The notes beneath the pieces were generated by a model that was not told the DNA's origin, did no database searches, and saw nothing but the letters and a program-made list of their open reading frames with translations. From Pseudomonas fluorescens (GTDB lineage Bacteria; Pseudomonadota; Gammaproteobacteria; Pseudomonadales; Pseudomonadaceae): DNA of 64,000 bases. Below, in pieces: positions 11,487-22,718 of the stretch. The DNA is taken from contig NZ_CP012830.1 of the NCBI RefSeq assembly GCF_001307155.1, forward strand, positions 1,605,501 to 1,669,500. Direction: 5' to 3'. The translations under genes were made by a program, and so were the position numbers. Each line of letters starts with the position of its first letter. Position 1 is the stretch's first letter.

Positions 11487-12005
11487 TCACAGCAGATTCG
11501 AAGGGGTCAACTGCTCACCGCGCCACTCAAACGCAACCGGCGCCAATACCTGATCAATCTTCGCCTCACTCCACAGAGAGGCAAAACTTTTACCTACACC
11601 CGGATGCACCCTGTCCGGCGCTATCAGCGACAACGGCCACAGCACAAAGGCATTTTTCAGGATTTCCGTTCGAGGCAGGATCAATCCGTCGAAATTACCC
11701 ACCAGATCGCCATACAGCAGCACGTCGATATCCAACGGCAAGCCCTTGCGATCGGGGGCATAACGACCGTTGTCGGCCTCGATAAACTTCAACCGACGGT
11801 CCAGCTCCATCAACGGCAGATCGGTAAACGCCGACACTACGAAATTGAAAAAAGGCCCGCTCTTGATCCCCACCGGCTGACTTTCGAACACCGCCGAACA
11901 GCGTATATCCACCAGAAAACCGGCAAGCGCTTCCAGCCCCGCCTGCAAATGAACTTCGCGCTCGACATTGCTGCCGAGCCCGAGAAATACCTGAGTTAGC
12001 GACAT
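11487..12005 (-). CDS. folK: 2-amino-4-hydroxy-6-hydroxymethyldihydropteridine diphosphokinase FolK
   Basis: Transfers pyrophosphate from ATP to 6-hydroxymethyl-7,8-dihydropterin in folate synthesis. It has 172 residues. FLGLGSNVERE near the N-terminus is the conserved nucleotide and substrate loop, and RKGLPLDIDVLLYGD at about residues 85-99 contains the two Mg-binding aspartates (DIDVL). It overlaps folB by 10 bases, giving a folB-folK unit on the reverse strand that covers adjacent steps of one pathway. Confidence 0.95.
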   Translation of the reverse strand: MSLTQVFLGLGSNVEREVHLQAGLEALAGFLVDIRCSAVFESQPVGIKSGPFFNFVVSAFTDLPLMELDRRLKFIEADNGRYAPDRKGLPLDIDVLLYGDLVGNFDGLILPRTEILKNAFVLWPLSLIAPDRVHPGVGKSFASLWSEAKIDQVLAPVAFEWRGEQLTPSNLL

Positions 12006-12349
12006 CCGCGCTCGATCTCCACGCCCACGCCCGTTGCAGCCGGGATAGCCCCCGGCTTGGTCAGCTTGAGGCGCAGCCAGGTAATCTTGAATTCGCTCAT
12101 CAAGACTTCGGCCAGACGCTCGGCAAAGGTTTCAACCAGTTGGTACTGCGCCTGCTCGGCAAACGCCTGAATACGTGCTGTCACGCTGGCGTAGTCGAGC
12201 GCCAGGGCCAGGTCATCACCCGCCGCTGCCGGGCGATTGTCCCAGGCGAAATTCAGATCAAGACGCAGGCACTGACGGATGCCGCGCTCCCAGTCGTAGG
12301 CACCGATCACCGTGTCGACTTCCAGGCCCTCGATAAACACTCTGTCCAA
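11996..12349 (-). CDS. folB: Dihydroneopterin aldolase FolB
   Basis: Cleaves 7,8-dihydroneopterin to 6-hydroxymethyl-dihydropterin and glycolaldehyde, the step before FolK. I start it at a TTG (12349): GGAGA lies 7 bases upstream and the product then begins (M)[20 protein letters not shown], which matches family N-termini; an upstream TTG would add 8 atypical residues. The product is 117 residues. The C-terminus [20 protein letters not shown] contains the conserved lysine and glutamate of the active site. Confidence 0.92.
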   Translation of the reverse strand: MDRVFIEGLEVDTVIGAYDWERGIRQCLRLDLNFAWDNRPAAAGDDLALALDYASVTARIQAFAEQAQYQLVETFAERLAEVLMSEFKITWLRLKLTKPGAIPAATGVGVEIERGCR

Positions 12350-12423
12350 GCACTCTTCTCCGCAGCACGACAAGGGCGCAATGCGCCGTTAGAATCAGGG
12401 CGTCCTCGCCCGGAATAGTTAGC

Positions 12424-12993
12424 ATGTTTTGGTTACTGGCGATCCTCGCCTACCTGCTTGGCTCTCTGTCCTTTGCCATTTTGCTCAGCCGCCTGACCGG
12501 TAACCCCGATCCGCGAATGAGTGGCTCGGGTAATGCCGGCGCCACCAACATGTTACGCCTGGCCGGCAAAAAACTCGCCGTCCTGACCTTGCTCGGCGAC
12601 CTCTGCAAAGGCCTGCTACCCGTGTTGATTGCAGGGCTTGCGGGCCTCTCGGTACAGCAACAGGCCTGGGTCGGCGTCTATGCCGTGATCGGCCATCTGT
12701 ATCCGCTGTACTTCCGCTTTCGCGGCGGCAAAGGTGTTGCAACGGCTGCCGGCATGCTGCTGGGGCTTTACCCTCCGGCAGCGCTCCTCGCAATCGGCGC
12801 GTGGCTATTGACCTTCTACCTCACACGCACCAGCTCGCTGGCCGCCCTGATCGCCACGCCCCTGACCCTGCCACTGCTGGCCTGGCAGGAGCCGGGAGCA
12901 TTGCTGCCGATGAGCGCACTGACAGCACTGATCGTCTGGCGCCATCGCGGCAATCTACGCGACCTGTTTGCCGGGCGCGAACGGCATTTTTAA
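12424..12993 (+). CDS. plsY: Acyl-phosphate glycerol-3-phosphate acyltransferase PlsY
   Basis: Integral inner-membrane enzyme that makes lysophosphatidic acid from acyl-phosphate, the first acylation of phospholipid synthesis. It has 189 residues and about five hydrophobic segments. Cytosolic family motifs are visible: [12 protein letters not shown] (about 35-46) and [13 protein letters not shown] (about 98-110). It is divergent from folB and convergent with tsaD, from which only 36 bases separate it. Confidence 0.95.
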   Translation: MFWLLAILAYLLGSLSFAILLSRLTGNPDPRMSGSGNAGATNMLRLAGKKLAVLTLLGDLCKGLLPVLIAGLAGLSVQQQAWVGVYAVIGHLYPLYFRFRGGKGVATAAGMLLGLYPPAALLAIGAWLLTFYLTRTSSLAALIATPLTLPLLAWQEPGALLPMSALTALIVWRHRGNLRDLFAGRERHF

Positions 12994-13029
12994 ATACTCT
13001 TGCCGAGTACGCCCCTGACTCACCCGTCT

Positions 13030-14055
13030 TTACACAGGTGACAACTGCTCCATCGGCCAACGCGCCTGCACGCTGATCGCCAGACTTTCCTGCTGACCGG
13101 CCTGTAACCGCTGGCACCCGGCAAAAGCGATCATTGCGCCGTTATCGGTACAGAACTCCGGACGTGCGTAGTAAACGTCGCCCTTCATGTCGCCAAGCAT
13201 TTTCTCCAGGGACACACGCAAAGCCTTGTTTGCACTGACGCCGCCAGCGATCACCAGACGCTTGAGGCCCGCCTGCTTCAGGGCACGCTTGCACTTGATG
13301 GTCAGAGTCTCCACCACTGCCTGCTGGAAGGCCAGCGAGATGTCGCTGCGTGTTTGCTCGCCGTCGTCCCCAGCGCTGACGCACTGCTGCCACGTGTTCA
13401 AGGCAAAGGTTTTCAAGCCGCTGAAACTGAAGTCCAGACCCGGTCGATCACACATCGGACGCGGGAACACGAAACGTCCGGCGACGCCTTGCGCGGCCAA
13501 TCGTGCGATTTCCGGACCACCAGGGTAATTGAGGCCCATCATCTTCGCCGTCTTGTCGAACGCCTCACCGGCAGCATCATCCAGCGTCTCGCCCAACAAC
13601 TCGTATTGACCGATACCATCGACTCGAACCAGCTGGGTATGACCACCGGACACCAACAAAGCGACGAACGGAAATTCGGGCGGTTGCGGCTCCAGCATCG
13701 GCGCCAGCAAGTGACCTTCCATGTGGTGCACACCCAAGGCTGGAATACCCCAGGCAAACGCCAGCGCCTGAGCGCAGGACGCCCCCACCAGCAAGGCCCC
13801 GACCAGGCCAGGACCCGCGGTGTAGGCGATGGCATCGATCTCGGTCGGCACGCAGTCGGCTTCAGCCAACACCTGACGAATCAAGGGCAGCATACGTTTG
13901 ACGTGGTCACGCGAAGCCAGCTCCGGCACCACACCACCATAGGCGCGATGCAGGTCGATCTGACTGAACAGTGCATCGGCCAACAGGCCTTTTTCACTGT
14001 CGTAAAGTGCGACGCCGGTTTCGTCGCAGGAGGTTTCTAATCCCAGTACTAGCAT
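13030..14055 (-). CDS. tsaD: tRNA N6-adenosine threonylcarbamoyltransferase TsaD
   Basis: Transfers the threonylcarbamoyl group to A37 of ANN-decoding tRNAs, together with TsaB and TsaE. The N-terminus [16 protein letters not shown] is diagnostic, followed by the metal-binding HHMEGH (about 109-114) and [10 protein letters not shown], and C-terminal [12 protein letters not shown] and CTDNGAMIA. It has 341 residues, normal for the family. It is divergent from rpsU, with about 200 bases between. Confidence 0.96.
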   Translation of the reverse strand: MLVLGLETSCDETGVALYDSEKGLLADALFSQIDLHRAYGGVVPELASRDHVKRMLPLIRQVLAEADCVPTEIDAIAYTAGPGLVGALLVGASCAQALAFAWGIPALGVHHMEGHLLAPMLEPQPPEFPFVALLVSGGHTQLVRVDGIGQYELLGETLDDAAGEAFDKTAKMMGLNYPGGPEIARLAAQGVAGRFVFPRPMCDRPGLDFSFSGLKTFALNTWQQCVSAGDDGEQTRSDISLAFQQAVVETLTIKCKRALKQAGLKRLVIAGGVSANKALRVSLEKMLGDMKGDVYYARPEFCTDNGAMIAFAGCQRLQAGQQESLAISVQARWPMEQLSPV

Positions 14056-14254
14056 GGGTTTGCGCCTTGTTTAGGCTAAATTCGAAGGCGCGCATAATAG
14101 TCGCCACGTGATGCCCCGACCAGCGGTTTTCGATCAGAGGCTTTGCATTCCGAGCGATGAGGGGTTAACATCCGCAACCCTTAAAAACCGACGTCTTCAA
14201 GTGCACTTTTGCCGCGAGGATGTTGACCCCGGTAATGAATGAAGGTAGCTCTGG
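14056..14254. promoter_or_regulatory. Divergent tsaD / rpsU promoter region
   Basis: The 199 bases between the divergent genes carry CATAAT (14094-14099), a plausible -10 reading toward rpsU, but no good -35 at standard spacing. No gene is seen. Confidence 0.4.
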
Positions 14255-14470
14255 ATGCCAGCCGTCAAAGTTAAAGAGAACGAACCCTTCGACGTAGCTC
14301 TGCGTCGTTTCAAGCGCTCCTGCGAAAAAGCCGGTGTTCTGGCTGAAGTTCGTAGCCGCGAATTTTACGAGAAGCCGACTTCTGAGCGTAAACGTAAAGC
14401 AGCAGCCGCTGTTAAGCGTCACGCCAAGAAAGTTCAGCGCGAACAGCGCCGCGCCGTTCGTCTGTACTAA
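14255..14470 (+). CDS. rpsU: 30S ribosomal protein S21
   Basis: Small basic ribosomal protein needed for initiation with natural mRNAs. It has 71 residues beginning (M)[19 protein letters not shown], the standard S21 N-terminus, and ends in a Lys/Arg-rich tail. It heads the rpsU-dnaG-rpoD macromolecular synthesis locus. A terminator follows within 30 bases, which in this arrangement allows far more S21 than primase to be made. Confidence 0.98.
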
Positions 14471-14500
14471 TACGCAGACGTTCGTAGCAAGCTTCTGCCA

Positions 14501-14521
14501 AGCCCGGCCCTCAGCCGGGCT
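14501..14521 (+). terminator. Terminator or attenuator after rpsU
   Basis: AGCCCGGC (14501-14508), loop CCTCA, then GCCGGGCT (14514-14521): a perfect 8-bp GC-rich stem. The following sequence (TATGGCATTTGC) is only weakly T-rich, so read-through into dnaG is likely, as in the equivalent E. coli locus. Confidence 0.7.
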
Positions 14522-14959
14522 TATGGCATTTGCGGATATCGCTTGATGCTTCACTGTCAAAGCCGCAGACGCGACCGAGACAAACCTGTTTCACACGTCA
14601 GACCTGGCTCTTTTGCCAGCGGTGCACGTCTCTTCTGACGAGCCTTCCAAGGCTACTGACGAGCACAACCTTTTACTGATTCCTCTCACGACGATCAGCC
14701 CAAGGCACGATTTTGCGTGCCCACTTATGAGCTATCCGAGGCCTCCCTTTGGCCAATGCGGACTCAGCGCAACACTTTCAAACAGTCGAATACCGATGAG
14801 CACTAACGCCAGCGGATTTTCGGCAGATACACTTCCCGACAGCGAATACGCAGACGATACCTGGTCGAGCCGCACATCCTCCGCGCCTCAACATAATGAC
14901 CAGCATCAGGCCGCCTTTCGCGCGGGTTAGATTTTCAGCGCAGTGATGACGAGAACGCC
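14522..14959 (+). other. Gap between rpsU and dnaG, no convincing gene
   Basis: About 440 bases. A 105-codon open frame (14613-14930) has a Ser/Pro/His-rich composition with no recognisable family and no Shine-Dalgarno, so I do not call it. P. aeruginosa has a GatB/YqeY-domain gene at this place; none is present here. The region probably carries the dnaG leader. Confidence 0.6.
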
Positions 14960-16921
14960 ATGGCCGGGCTAATTCCCCAGAGCTTTATTGACGACCTTCT
15001 GAACCGCACCGACATCGTCGATGTGGTCAGCTCGCGCCTGCAAATGAAAAAAGCCGGCAAGAACTACACCGCCTGCTGCCCATTTCACAAAGAAAAAACC
15101 CCCTCCTTCAGCGTCAGCCCGGACAAACAGTTCTATTACTGCTTTGGCTGCGGCGCTGGTGGCAACGCCCTCGGCTTCATCATGGACCACGACAACCTGG
15201 ATTTTCCCCAGGCTGTCGAAGAACTGGCCAAAGCCGCCGGCATGGAAATCCCCCGCGAGGAAAGCGGTCGCCCGCATAAACCGCGACAACCGACCGACTC
15301 GCCGCTCTACCCACTGCTGACCGCCGCTGCTGATTTCTACCGCCAGGCACTGAAAAGCCATCCGGCGCGAAAAGCAGCTGTCGACTACTTGAAGGGTCGC
15401 GGCCTGACCGGCGAGATCGCCCGCGATTTCGGCCTCGGCTTCGCACCTCCGGGCTGGGACAATCTGTTCAAGCATCTGAGCAGCGACACCCTGCAACAAA
15501 AGGCCATGATCGACGCCGGCCTGCTGATCGAGAACGCCGAAACCGGCAAACGCTACGATCGCTTTCGCGACCGCGTGATGTTCCCGATTCGCGACAGCCG
15601 CGGGCGCATCATCGCGTTTGGCGGCCGAGTACTGGGCGACGACAAACCGAAATACCTGAACTCACCGGAAACCCCGGTATTTCATAAAGGCCAGGAACTC
15701 TACGGCCTGTATGAAGCACGCAAGAATAACCGCAATCTCGACGAGATCATCGTCGTCGAAGGCTACATGGACGTCATCGCCCTGGCCCAGCAAGGCCTGC
15801 GCAATGCCGTCGCCACACTCGGCACCGCCACCAGCGAAGAACACTTGAAGCGGCTGTTTCGCGTGGTGCCCAACGTGCTGTTCTGCTTCGACGGCGACCA
15901 GGCTGGCCGCAATGCCGCGTGGCGCGCCCTGGAGTCAACGCTTACGAGCCTGCAAGACGGACGGCGTGCGCGCTTCCTGTTCCTGCCCGAGGGCGAAGAC
16001 CCGGACACGCTGATCCGCTCTGAAGGCACCGACGCCTTTCGCGCGCGGATCAATCAACACGCCCAGCCATTGGCAGACTATTTTTTTCAGCAGTTGATCG
16101 AGGAGTCCGATCCGCGCTCGCTCGAAGGCAAGGCCCACATGGCCACCCTCGCCGCGCCGCTGATCGACAAAGTCCCGGGAGCCAACCTGCGCACTCTGAT
16201 GCGCCAGCGCCTGACCGAAATTACCGGCCTGAACAGCGAGGCAGTCAGTCAGCTGGTGCACAGCGCGCCACAGGATGCACCTCCCGCCTACGACCCCGGC
16301 ATCGATTACGACGCCATGCCGGACTATTCCGACTACCACCAACCGCAAGAGGCCTATGTACCTCAGCAGGAGTGGACGCCGAAAAAACCGGGCAGCGGCG
16401 GCAAGAAATGGGATAACAAACCCTGGGACAAGAAAGGCAAACGCGACGAGCGGAGTCCACCCCGCACCCCGATTGCTGTCGAGGCCCCCACCTTGATTGC
16501 GCTGCGCACACTAATTCATCATCCGCAACTGGCCGGCAAAGTTGAGACCGCCGACCACTTCGCAAATGAAAGCAACACTTATGCGCAACTGCTAATAGCC
16601 CTGATCGAGGCCGTGCAAAAAAATCCTAAGCTAAACTCTATCCAGCTAATGGCCCGCTGGCATGGAACCGAGCAAGGACGCCTGCTTAAAGCACTCGCGG
16701 AAAAGGAGTGGTTAATTGAAGGTGACAACCTTGAACAACAGTTTTTAGACACCATTACTAGGTTATCAGCGGGTCAGCACACGCAGACCCTCGACGACCT
16801 CATCAAGAAAGCACGGCAGCCAGGATTGACTGCCGAGGAAGCGAATCAAATAGCAAATCAGATGCGCGACCTACTAAAACGGAATGTTTCCGCATCAAAC
16901 CCGACCTCAAGTGGCGCGTGA
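14960..16921 (+). CDS. dnaG: DNA primase DnaG
   Basis: Synthesises RNA primers at the replication fork. N-terminal CHC2 zinc-binding domain has Cys/His ligands within CCPFHKEKTPSF and YYCFGCGAGG (about 37-66). The TOPRIM catalytic core shows IIVVEGYMDVI (about 262-272) and FCFDGDQAGRNAA (about 308-320). A low-complexity linker (about 440-500) precedes the C-terminal helicase-binding domain. The last roughly 350 bases differ from the rest in codon use: many CTA, TTA and AGG codons and lower GC. It has 653 residues, near normal. Confidence 0.97.
   Translation: MAGLIPQSFIDDLLNRTDIVDVVSSRLQMKKAGKNYTACCPFHKEKTPSFSVSPDKQFYYCFGCGAGGNALGFIMDHDNLDFPQAVEELAKAAGMEIPREESGRPHKPRQPTDSPLYPLLTAAADFYRQALKSHPARKAAVDYLKGRGLTGEIARDFGLGFAPPGWDNLFKHLSSDTLQQKAMIDAGLLIENAETGKRYDRFRDRVMFPIRDSRGRIIAFGGRVLGDDKPKYLNSPETPVFHKGQELYGLYEARKNNRNLDEIIVVEGYMDVIALAQQGLRNAVATLGTATSEEHLKRLFRVVPNVLFCFDGDQAGRNAAWRALESTLTSLQDGRRARFLFLPEGEDPDTLIRSEGTDAFRARINQHAQPLADYFFQQLIEESDPRSLEGKAHMATLAAPLIDKVPGANLRTLMRQRLTEITGLNSEAVSQLVHSAPQDAPPAYDPGIDYDAMPDYSDYHQPQEAYVPQQEWTPKKPGSGGKKWDNKPWDKKGKRDERSPPRTPIAVEAPTLIALRTLIHHPQLAGKVETADHFANESNTYAQLLIALIEAVQKNPKLNSIQLMARWHGTEQGRLLKALAEKEWLIEGDNLEQQFLDTITRLSAGQHTQTLDDLIKKARQPGLTAEEANQIANQMRDLLKRNVSASNPTSSGA
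16730..16757 (+). promoter_or_regulatory. Candidate sigma-32 (heat-shock) promoter for rpoD inside dnaG
   Basis: CTTGAAC (16730-16736), a 13-base spacer and CACCATTA (16750-16757) resemble the RpoH consensus CTTGAAA and CCCCATNT. It lies 232 bases before the rpoD start, in the 3' end of dnaG, the same relative place as the known heat-shock promoter of E. coli rpoD. Assignment is by eye. Confidence 0.5.
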
Positions 16922-16935
16922 GGTCATAGCTAAGG

Positions 16936-16941
16936 TATAAT
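16936..16941 (+). promoter_or_regulatory. Possible sigma-70 -10 element for rpoD
   Basis: A perfect TATAAT lies 47 bases before the rpoD ATG, just past the dnaG stop. No good -35 is seen at 16-18 bases, so this may be a weak or activator-dependent promoter. Confidence 0.35.
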
Positions 16942-16988
16942 CCTCGGCTTGTTTTTTGCCCGCCAAGACCTTCAGTGGATAGGGTGTT

Positions 16989-18836
<1,848 letters not shown>

Positions 18837-18840
18837 TCAC

Positions 18841-18868
18841 AAAACCCCCGGCCCTGCCGGGGGTTTTG
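18841..18868 (+). terminator. rpoD intrinsic terminator
   Basis: AAAACCCCCGGC, loop CCT, GCCGGGGGTTTT: a 12-bp near-perfect stem ending in T residues, starting 4 bases after the rpoD stop. Confidence 0.9.
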
Positions 18869-18959
18869 CTTTCTGTAGATTAAATTCCCTTCGCTTCGCT
18901 CCCGCCGTCTAGCCCGTCTACACTCGAAACATTCCCCCCCAAGCCATAACGAGACCGTT

Positions 18960-21900
18960 ATGCCCAGACTGCCGGCCGTGCTTTTGCTATTGCTGATGAC
19001 CTGGACCACAACGGCTGGCGCGCTGACTCTGAGCGACGAAGAACGTGTCTGGCTTGCGGCTCACCCGGAACTTCGCCTGGGTGTCGACGCTTCCTGGCCA
19101 CCGTTTGAATTTCGCGACGAGCAAGGCCGATACCAAGGCCTTGCCGCTGACTACATCAACATCGTGCGTGATCGCCTGGCAATCAAGGTCACGCCCATTG
19201 AGCCTGTAAGCTGGACCGAAGTCCTGAAACAGGCCAAACAGGGCAAGCTGGACCTCTTGCCCGGAGTCATGTCGACGCCCGAACGGCAGAGTTACCTCGC
19301 GTTCACGCGGCCCTATCTGGACTTTCCGATCGTCATCCTGGCCCATGTGAAAGGTGCACAGCCGCACAAGCTGGAAGACCTTTACGGCCTGAAAGTTGCC
19401 GTCGTGGAAAACTACGCCCCCCATGAACTGCTGCGCACCCACCATCCTGACCTCAATCTGGTCCCCATGCCCAATGTCAGCTCGACCTTGCAGGCGCTGG
19501 CCACCGACGAGGTCGACGCGGTAGTCGGCGATCTGGCCTCAAGCGTCTGGAGCCTTCGCCAACTCAAACTCGACGGGCTCTACGTCAGCGGCGAAACGCC
19601 GTATCGCTACCAATTGGCGATGGGCGTACCGCGAGACGACAAAATGCTGGTCGGTATTCTGGATAAAGTACTGGCGGACATGAGCCCGGGTGAAATCAGC
19701 GCCATCCAGGAGCATTGGGTCGGGAATGTCCTCGACCACCGCACCTTCTGGTCCGACCTGCTGATGTACGGCTTGCCCGGCGTACTGCTGCTGGTCACCG
19801 TTCTGGTCGTGGTAATTCGCATCAATCGCCGCTTGAGCTCGGAAATTTCCCGCCGGGTAGCCCTGGAACAGGAGCTGCGCACCAGCGAATACCATTACCG
19901 CGGCCTGGTGGAGAGCCTTTCGGCAATAGCCTGGGAAGCGCGAATCAGCGATTTTACGTACAGCTACGTATCTCCCCATGCCGAAGGCCTGCTCGGTTAC
20001 CCCCTGTCCCATTGGCTGATTCCGGGTTTCTGGCGCAACATCATCCACCCCGCCGACCTCACGCGCTCCCAGGCATTTTGTGATCACGAAGTACTTGCCG
20101 GACGCGATTACAGCCTCGATTACCGGGTGATCACTGCCGATGGACGCTGCCTCTGGGTACGCGACATCGTCAGCCTGATAGAGCACGGCCACGAGCCAAT
20201 ACTGCGCGGGCTGATGATCGACATCAGCGAAGCCAAAAGAACCGAAGAAGCCTTGCGCCTCTCCGAGCAGAAGTTTGCCTCGGTGTTCCAGCAATGCCCG
20301 GACATTCTGGTCATTGCACGCCTGTCCGACGGTTGCCTGCTGGAGGTCAACGAGGCGTTCGAAGAGCAAATCGGCCTCACTGCCGGAGAAGTGATCGGAC
20401 GGACCGCCACCGAGCTGAACATCTGGGGCATCGCCGGTGTCGGCCCCGGGCTCTTGCAGCGCTTGCAAGCCGGCAGTATCCGCAATCTGGAGATGCCCTT
20501 TCGTCGCAGTAATGGCCAGGTGTTCACCGGCCTGATCTCCGCCGAACCCTTCCAGCTCGACACCACCCCCGCACTGGTCGTGGTAGTGCGTGACATCAGC
20601 CAGCTCAAGGAAACCCAACAACAACTGCAAACCTCTGAAGAGAAATTTGCCAAAGCCTTTCATGCCTCGCCTGACGGCTTGTTGCTGTCACGCGTGAGCG
20701 ACGGCCTGCTGATCGAGGTCAATGAAGGCTTCAGCCGCATCACCGGCTTCAACAGCGCAATGTCGCTGGACCGCTCGACCTTCGACCTCGGCATCTGGGT
20801 CAACCTGAATGAACGCAGGCAGATGCTCGACCTGTTGAAACGCGACGGCTTCGTGCGTGACTTCAGTTGCCATATACGCCGCAACGATGGGCAGATCCGT
20901 CTCTGCGAGATGTCCAGCCGGCCGCTGCCGATTGGCGATGACGATTGCATGCTGACCATCGCCCGGGATATCACCGAGCGGCATCTGATGCAGGAAAAAC
21001 TACAACAGGCCGCCACGGTATTCGAGAGCACCGCAGAAGGCGTATTGATCACCGACACCCAACAGCACATCAGTGCCGTCAACCGCGCGTTTACCGAGAT
21101 CACCGGCTACAGCGAAACCGAAGCCCTGGGCCATACGCCAAGGTTGCTCGCCTCAGGCCTGCATGACAGCGCCTTTTACGCGGCGATGTGGCATCAACTG
21201 ACCGCCGAAGGGCATTGGCAGGGCGAAATTTCCAACCGGCGCAAGAATGGCGAGCTGTACCCCAGCTGGCTGACCATCAGCGCGGTGCGCAATAAAGACC
21301 GGTTCATCACCCACTTCGTTGCGGTATTTGCCGACATCTCCAGCCTCAAGCACGCTCAGGCCAAACTCGACTATCAGGCCCACCACGATCCATTGACAGG
21401 GCTGCCAAACCGGACGCTGTTTGAAAGCCGCCTGCTGACCGCACTCAACAACCAGCAAGAAAACGGTGGCCAGGGCGCAGTGCTGTTCCTTGACCTCGAT
21501 CGCTTCAAACACATCAACGACAGCCTGGGTCATCCGGTTGGCGACCTGCTGCTCAAAGGCATCGCGGTGCGGCTCAAAGAGCAACTTCGGGACATCGATA
21601 CCGTGGCGCGGTTGGGCGGTGACGAGTTCATCATCCTGCTGCCGGGCCTGCAGCAAGCCAGCGACGCCGACCATATTGCCAACAAGCTGCTGAACTGCTT
21701 CACCGCGCCCTTCCAGGCTGGCGAGCATGAGTTCTTCATCAGCGCCAGCATTGGCACAAGCCTCTACCCCAATGACGGCATCGACGTCGCCACGCTGGTC
21801 AAAAACGCCGATGCCGCGATGTACCGCTCCAAAGCCAAAGGTCGCAACAGGGTTGAAAGCTATACCCGCGACCTGACCGCACAAGCCAGCGAACGCGTGG

Positions 21901-22703
21901 CACTGGAGCATGAACTGCGCCGCGCAATCGAGCGCAATGAGCTGACGCTGTTCTATCAACCCAAAGTGAGTCTCAACCATCCGCGCCTGGTAGGCGCCGA
22001 AGCCCTGATCCGCTGGCGGCATCCAGCTTTCGGCGATGTTCCGCCCGAGCACTTCATCCCGCTGGCCGAAGAAAACGGCATGATCCTGCAAATCGGTGAC
22101 TGGGTACTGGAACAGGCCTGCCTGCAGATGCATGAGTGGAACCAGCGCTATGAAAGTTTCGGCCCGCTATCAGTCAACCTGGCCGGAGCACAACTACGCC
22201 AGCCGAACCTGCTGGTCCGCATCGAACAACTGCTCAAGGACAACCGCCTCAAACCGGGCTTCCTGCAACTGGAAATCACCGAAAACTTCATCATGAGCCA
22301 AGCCGAAGAGGCACTTGAAGTCCTGCATCAACTCAAACGTCTGGGCGTGCAGTTGGCCATCGACGACTTCGGCACCGGTTATTCCTCGTTGAGCTACCTC
22401 AAACGCTTGCCGCTGGATTTCCTGAAAATTGACCAGTCCTTTGTCCGCGGACTGCCGGACGACCCGCACGATGCCGCCATTGTCCGCGCAATTATTGCCC
22501 TGGGCCGCAGCATGCAATTCACGATCATAGCCGAAGGCGTTGAAACCCACGCGCAGCAGCAATTCCTGACTTCCGAGGGTTGCGAACAGATCCAGGGCTA
22601 CATCGTCAGTCTGCCTCTACCCGCCGACGAATTCGCCGCAACCTTTCTTCGTATCGCAGTTTCAGACTTTTCGGATAGCACAGCCGGGAAACCATCGCTA
22701 TAA
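18960..22703 (+). CDS. rmcA: RmcA-like multidomain c-di-GMP phosphodiesterase/cyclase
   Basis: Inner-membrane regulator of c-di-GMP with 1247 residues. Order: signal sequence (1-22), periplasmic solute-binding-protein-like sensor (about 35-258), transmembrane helix (about 265-285), four PAS domains (about 305-425, 428-550, 555-680, 682-800), GGDEF (about 805-965) and EAL (about 980-1225). GGDEF is intact (ARLGGDEFIILL) with an RDID I-site five residues upstream. EAL residues look intact (GAEALIRWRHP, DDFGTGYSS, LKIDQSF, AEGVET), so phosphodiesterase activity is expected. Size, architecture and position after rpoD match P. aeruginosa PA0575 RmcA, which links redox state to biofilm matrix. The signal sensed here is unknown. 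Confidence 0.88.
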   Translation: MPRLPAVLLLLLMTWTTTAGALTLSDEERVWLAAHPELRLGVDASWPPFEFRDEQGRYQGLAADYINIVRDRLAIKVTPIEPVSWTEVLKQAKQGKLDLLPGVMSTPERQSYLAFTRPYLDFPIVILAHVKGAQPHKLEDLYGLKVAVVENYAPHELLRTHHPDLNLVPMPNVSSTLQALATDEVDAVVGDLASSVWSLRQLKLDGLYVSGETPYRYQLAMGVPRDDKMLVGILDKVLADMSPGEISAIQEHWVGNVLDHRTFWSDLLMYGLPGVLLLVTVLVVVIRINRRLSSEISRRVALEQELRTSEYHYRGLVESLSAIAWEARISDFTYSYVSPHAEGLLGYPLSHWLIPGFWRNIIHPADLTRSQAFCDHEVLAGRDYSLDYRVITADGRCLWVRDIVSLIEHGHEPILRGLMIDISEAKRTEEALRLSEQKFASVFQQCPDILVIARLSDGCLLEVNEAFEEQIGLTAGEVIGRTATELNIWGIAGVGPGLLQRLQAGSIRNLEMPFRRSNGQVFTGLISAEPFQLDTTPALVVVVRDISQLKETQQQLQTSEEKFAKAFHASPDGLLLSRVSDGLLIEVNEGFSRITGFNSAMSLDRSTFDLGIWVNLNERRQMLDLLKRDGFVRDFSCHIRRNDGQIRLCEMSSRPLPIGDDDCMLTIARDITERHLMQEKLQQAATVFESTAEGVLITDTQQHISAVNRAFTEITGYSETEALGHTPRLLASGLHDSAFYAAMWHQLTAEGHWQGEISNRRKNGELYPSWLTISAVRNKDRFITHFVAVFADISSLKHAQAKLDYQAHHDPLTGLPNRTLFESRLLTALNNQQENGGQGAVLFLDLDRFKHINDSLGHPVGDLLLKGIAVRLKEQLRDIDTVARLGGDEFIILLPGLQQASDADHIANKLLNCFTAPFQAGEHEFFISASIGTSLYPNDGIDVATLVKNADAAMYRSKAKGRNRVESYTRDLTAQASERVALEHELRRAIERNELTLFYQPKVSLNHPRLVGAEALIRWRHPAFGDVPPEHFIPLAEENGMILQIGDWVLEQACLQMHEWNQRYESFGPLSVNLAGAQLRQPNLLVRIEQLLKDNRLKPGFLQLEITENFIMSQAEEALEVLHQLKRLGVQLAIDDFGTGYSSLSYLKRLPLDFLKIDQSFVRGLPDDPHDAAIVRAIIALGRSMQFTIIAEGVETHAQQQFLTSEGCEQIQGYIVSLPLPADEFAATFLRIAVSDFSDSTAGKPSL

Positions 22704-22704
22704 T
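22699..22704 (+). promoter_or_regulatory. tRNA promoter -10 element
   Basis: A perfect TATAAT overlaps the rmcA stop codon and lies 14 bases before the tRNA 5' end, followed by a GC-rich discriminator (CCGCGG) typical of stringently controlled stable-RNA promoters. The -35 is not clear. Confidence 0.55.
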
Positions 22705-22718
22705 CCGCGGCCTACTGA

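Noticed and set aside
14613..14930. 105-codon frame between rpsU and dnaG
   Set aside because: No ribosome site, no family and biased Ser/Pro composition; treated as non-coding.
14471..14959. Loss of a YqeY-domain gene between rpsU and dnaG as an unusual deletion
   Set aside because: P. aeruginosa has it there, but as far as I recall P. putida-type genomes lack it, so its absence is not notable.
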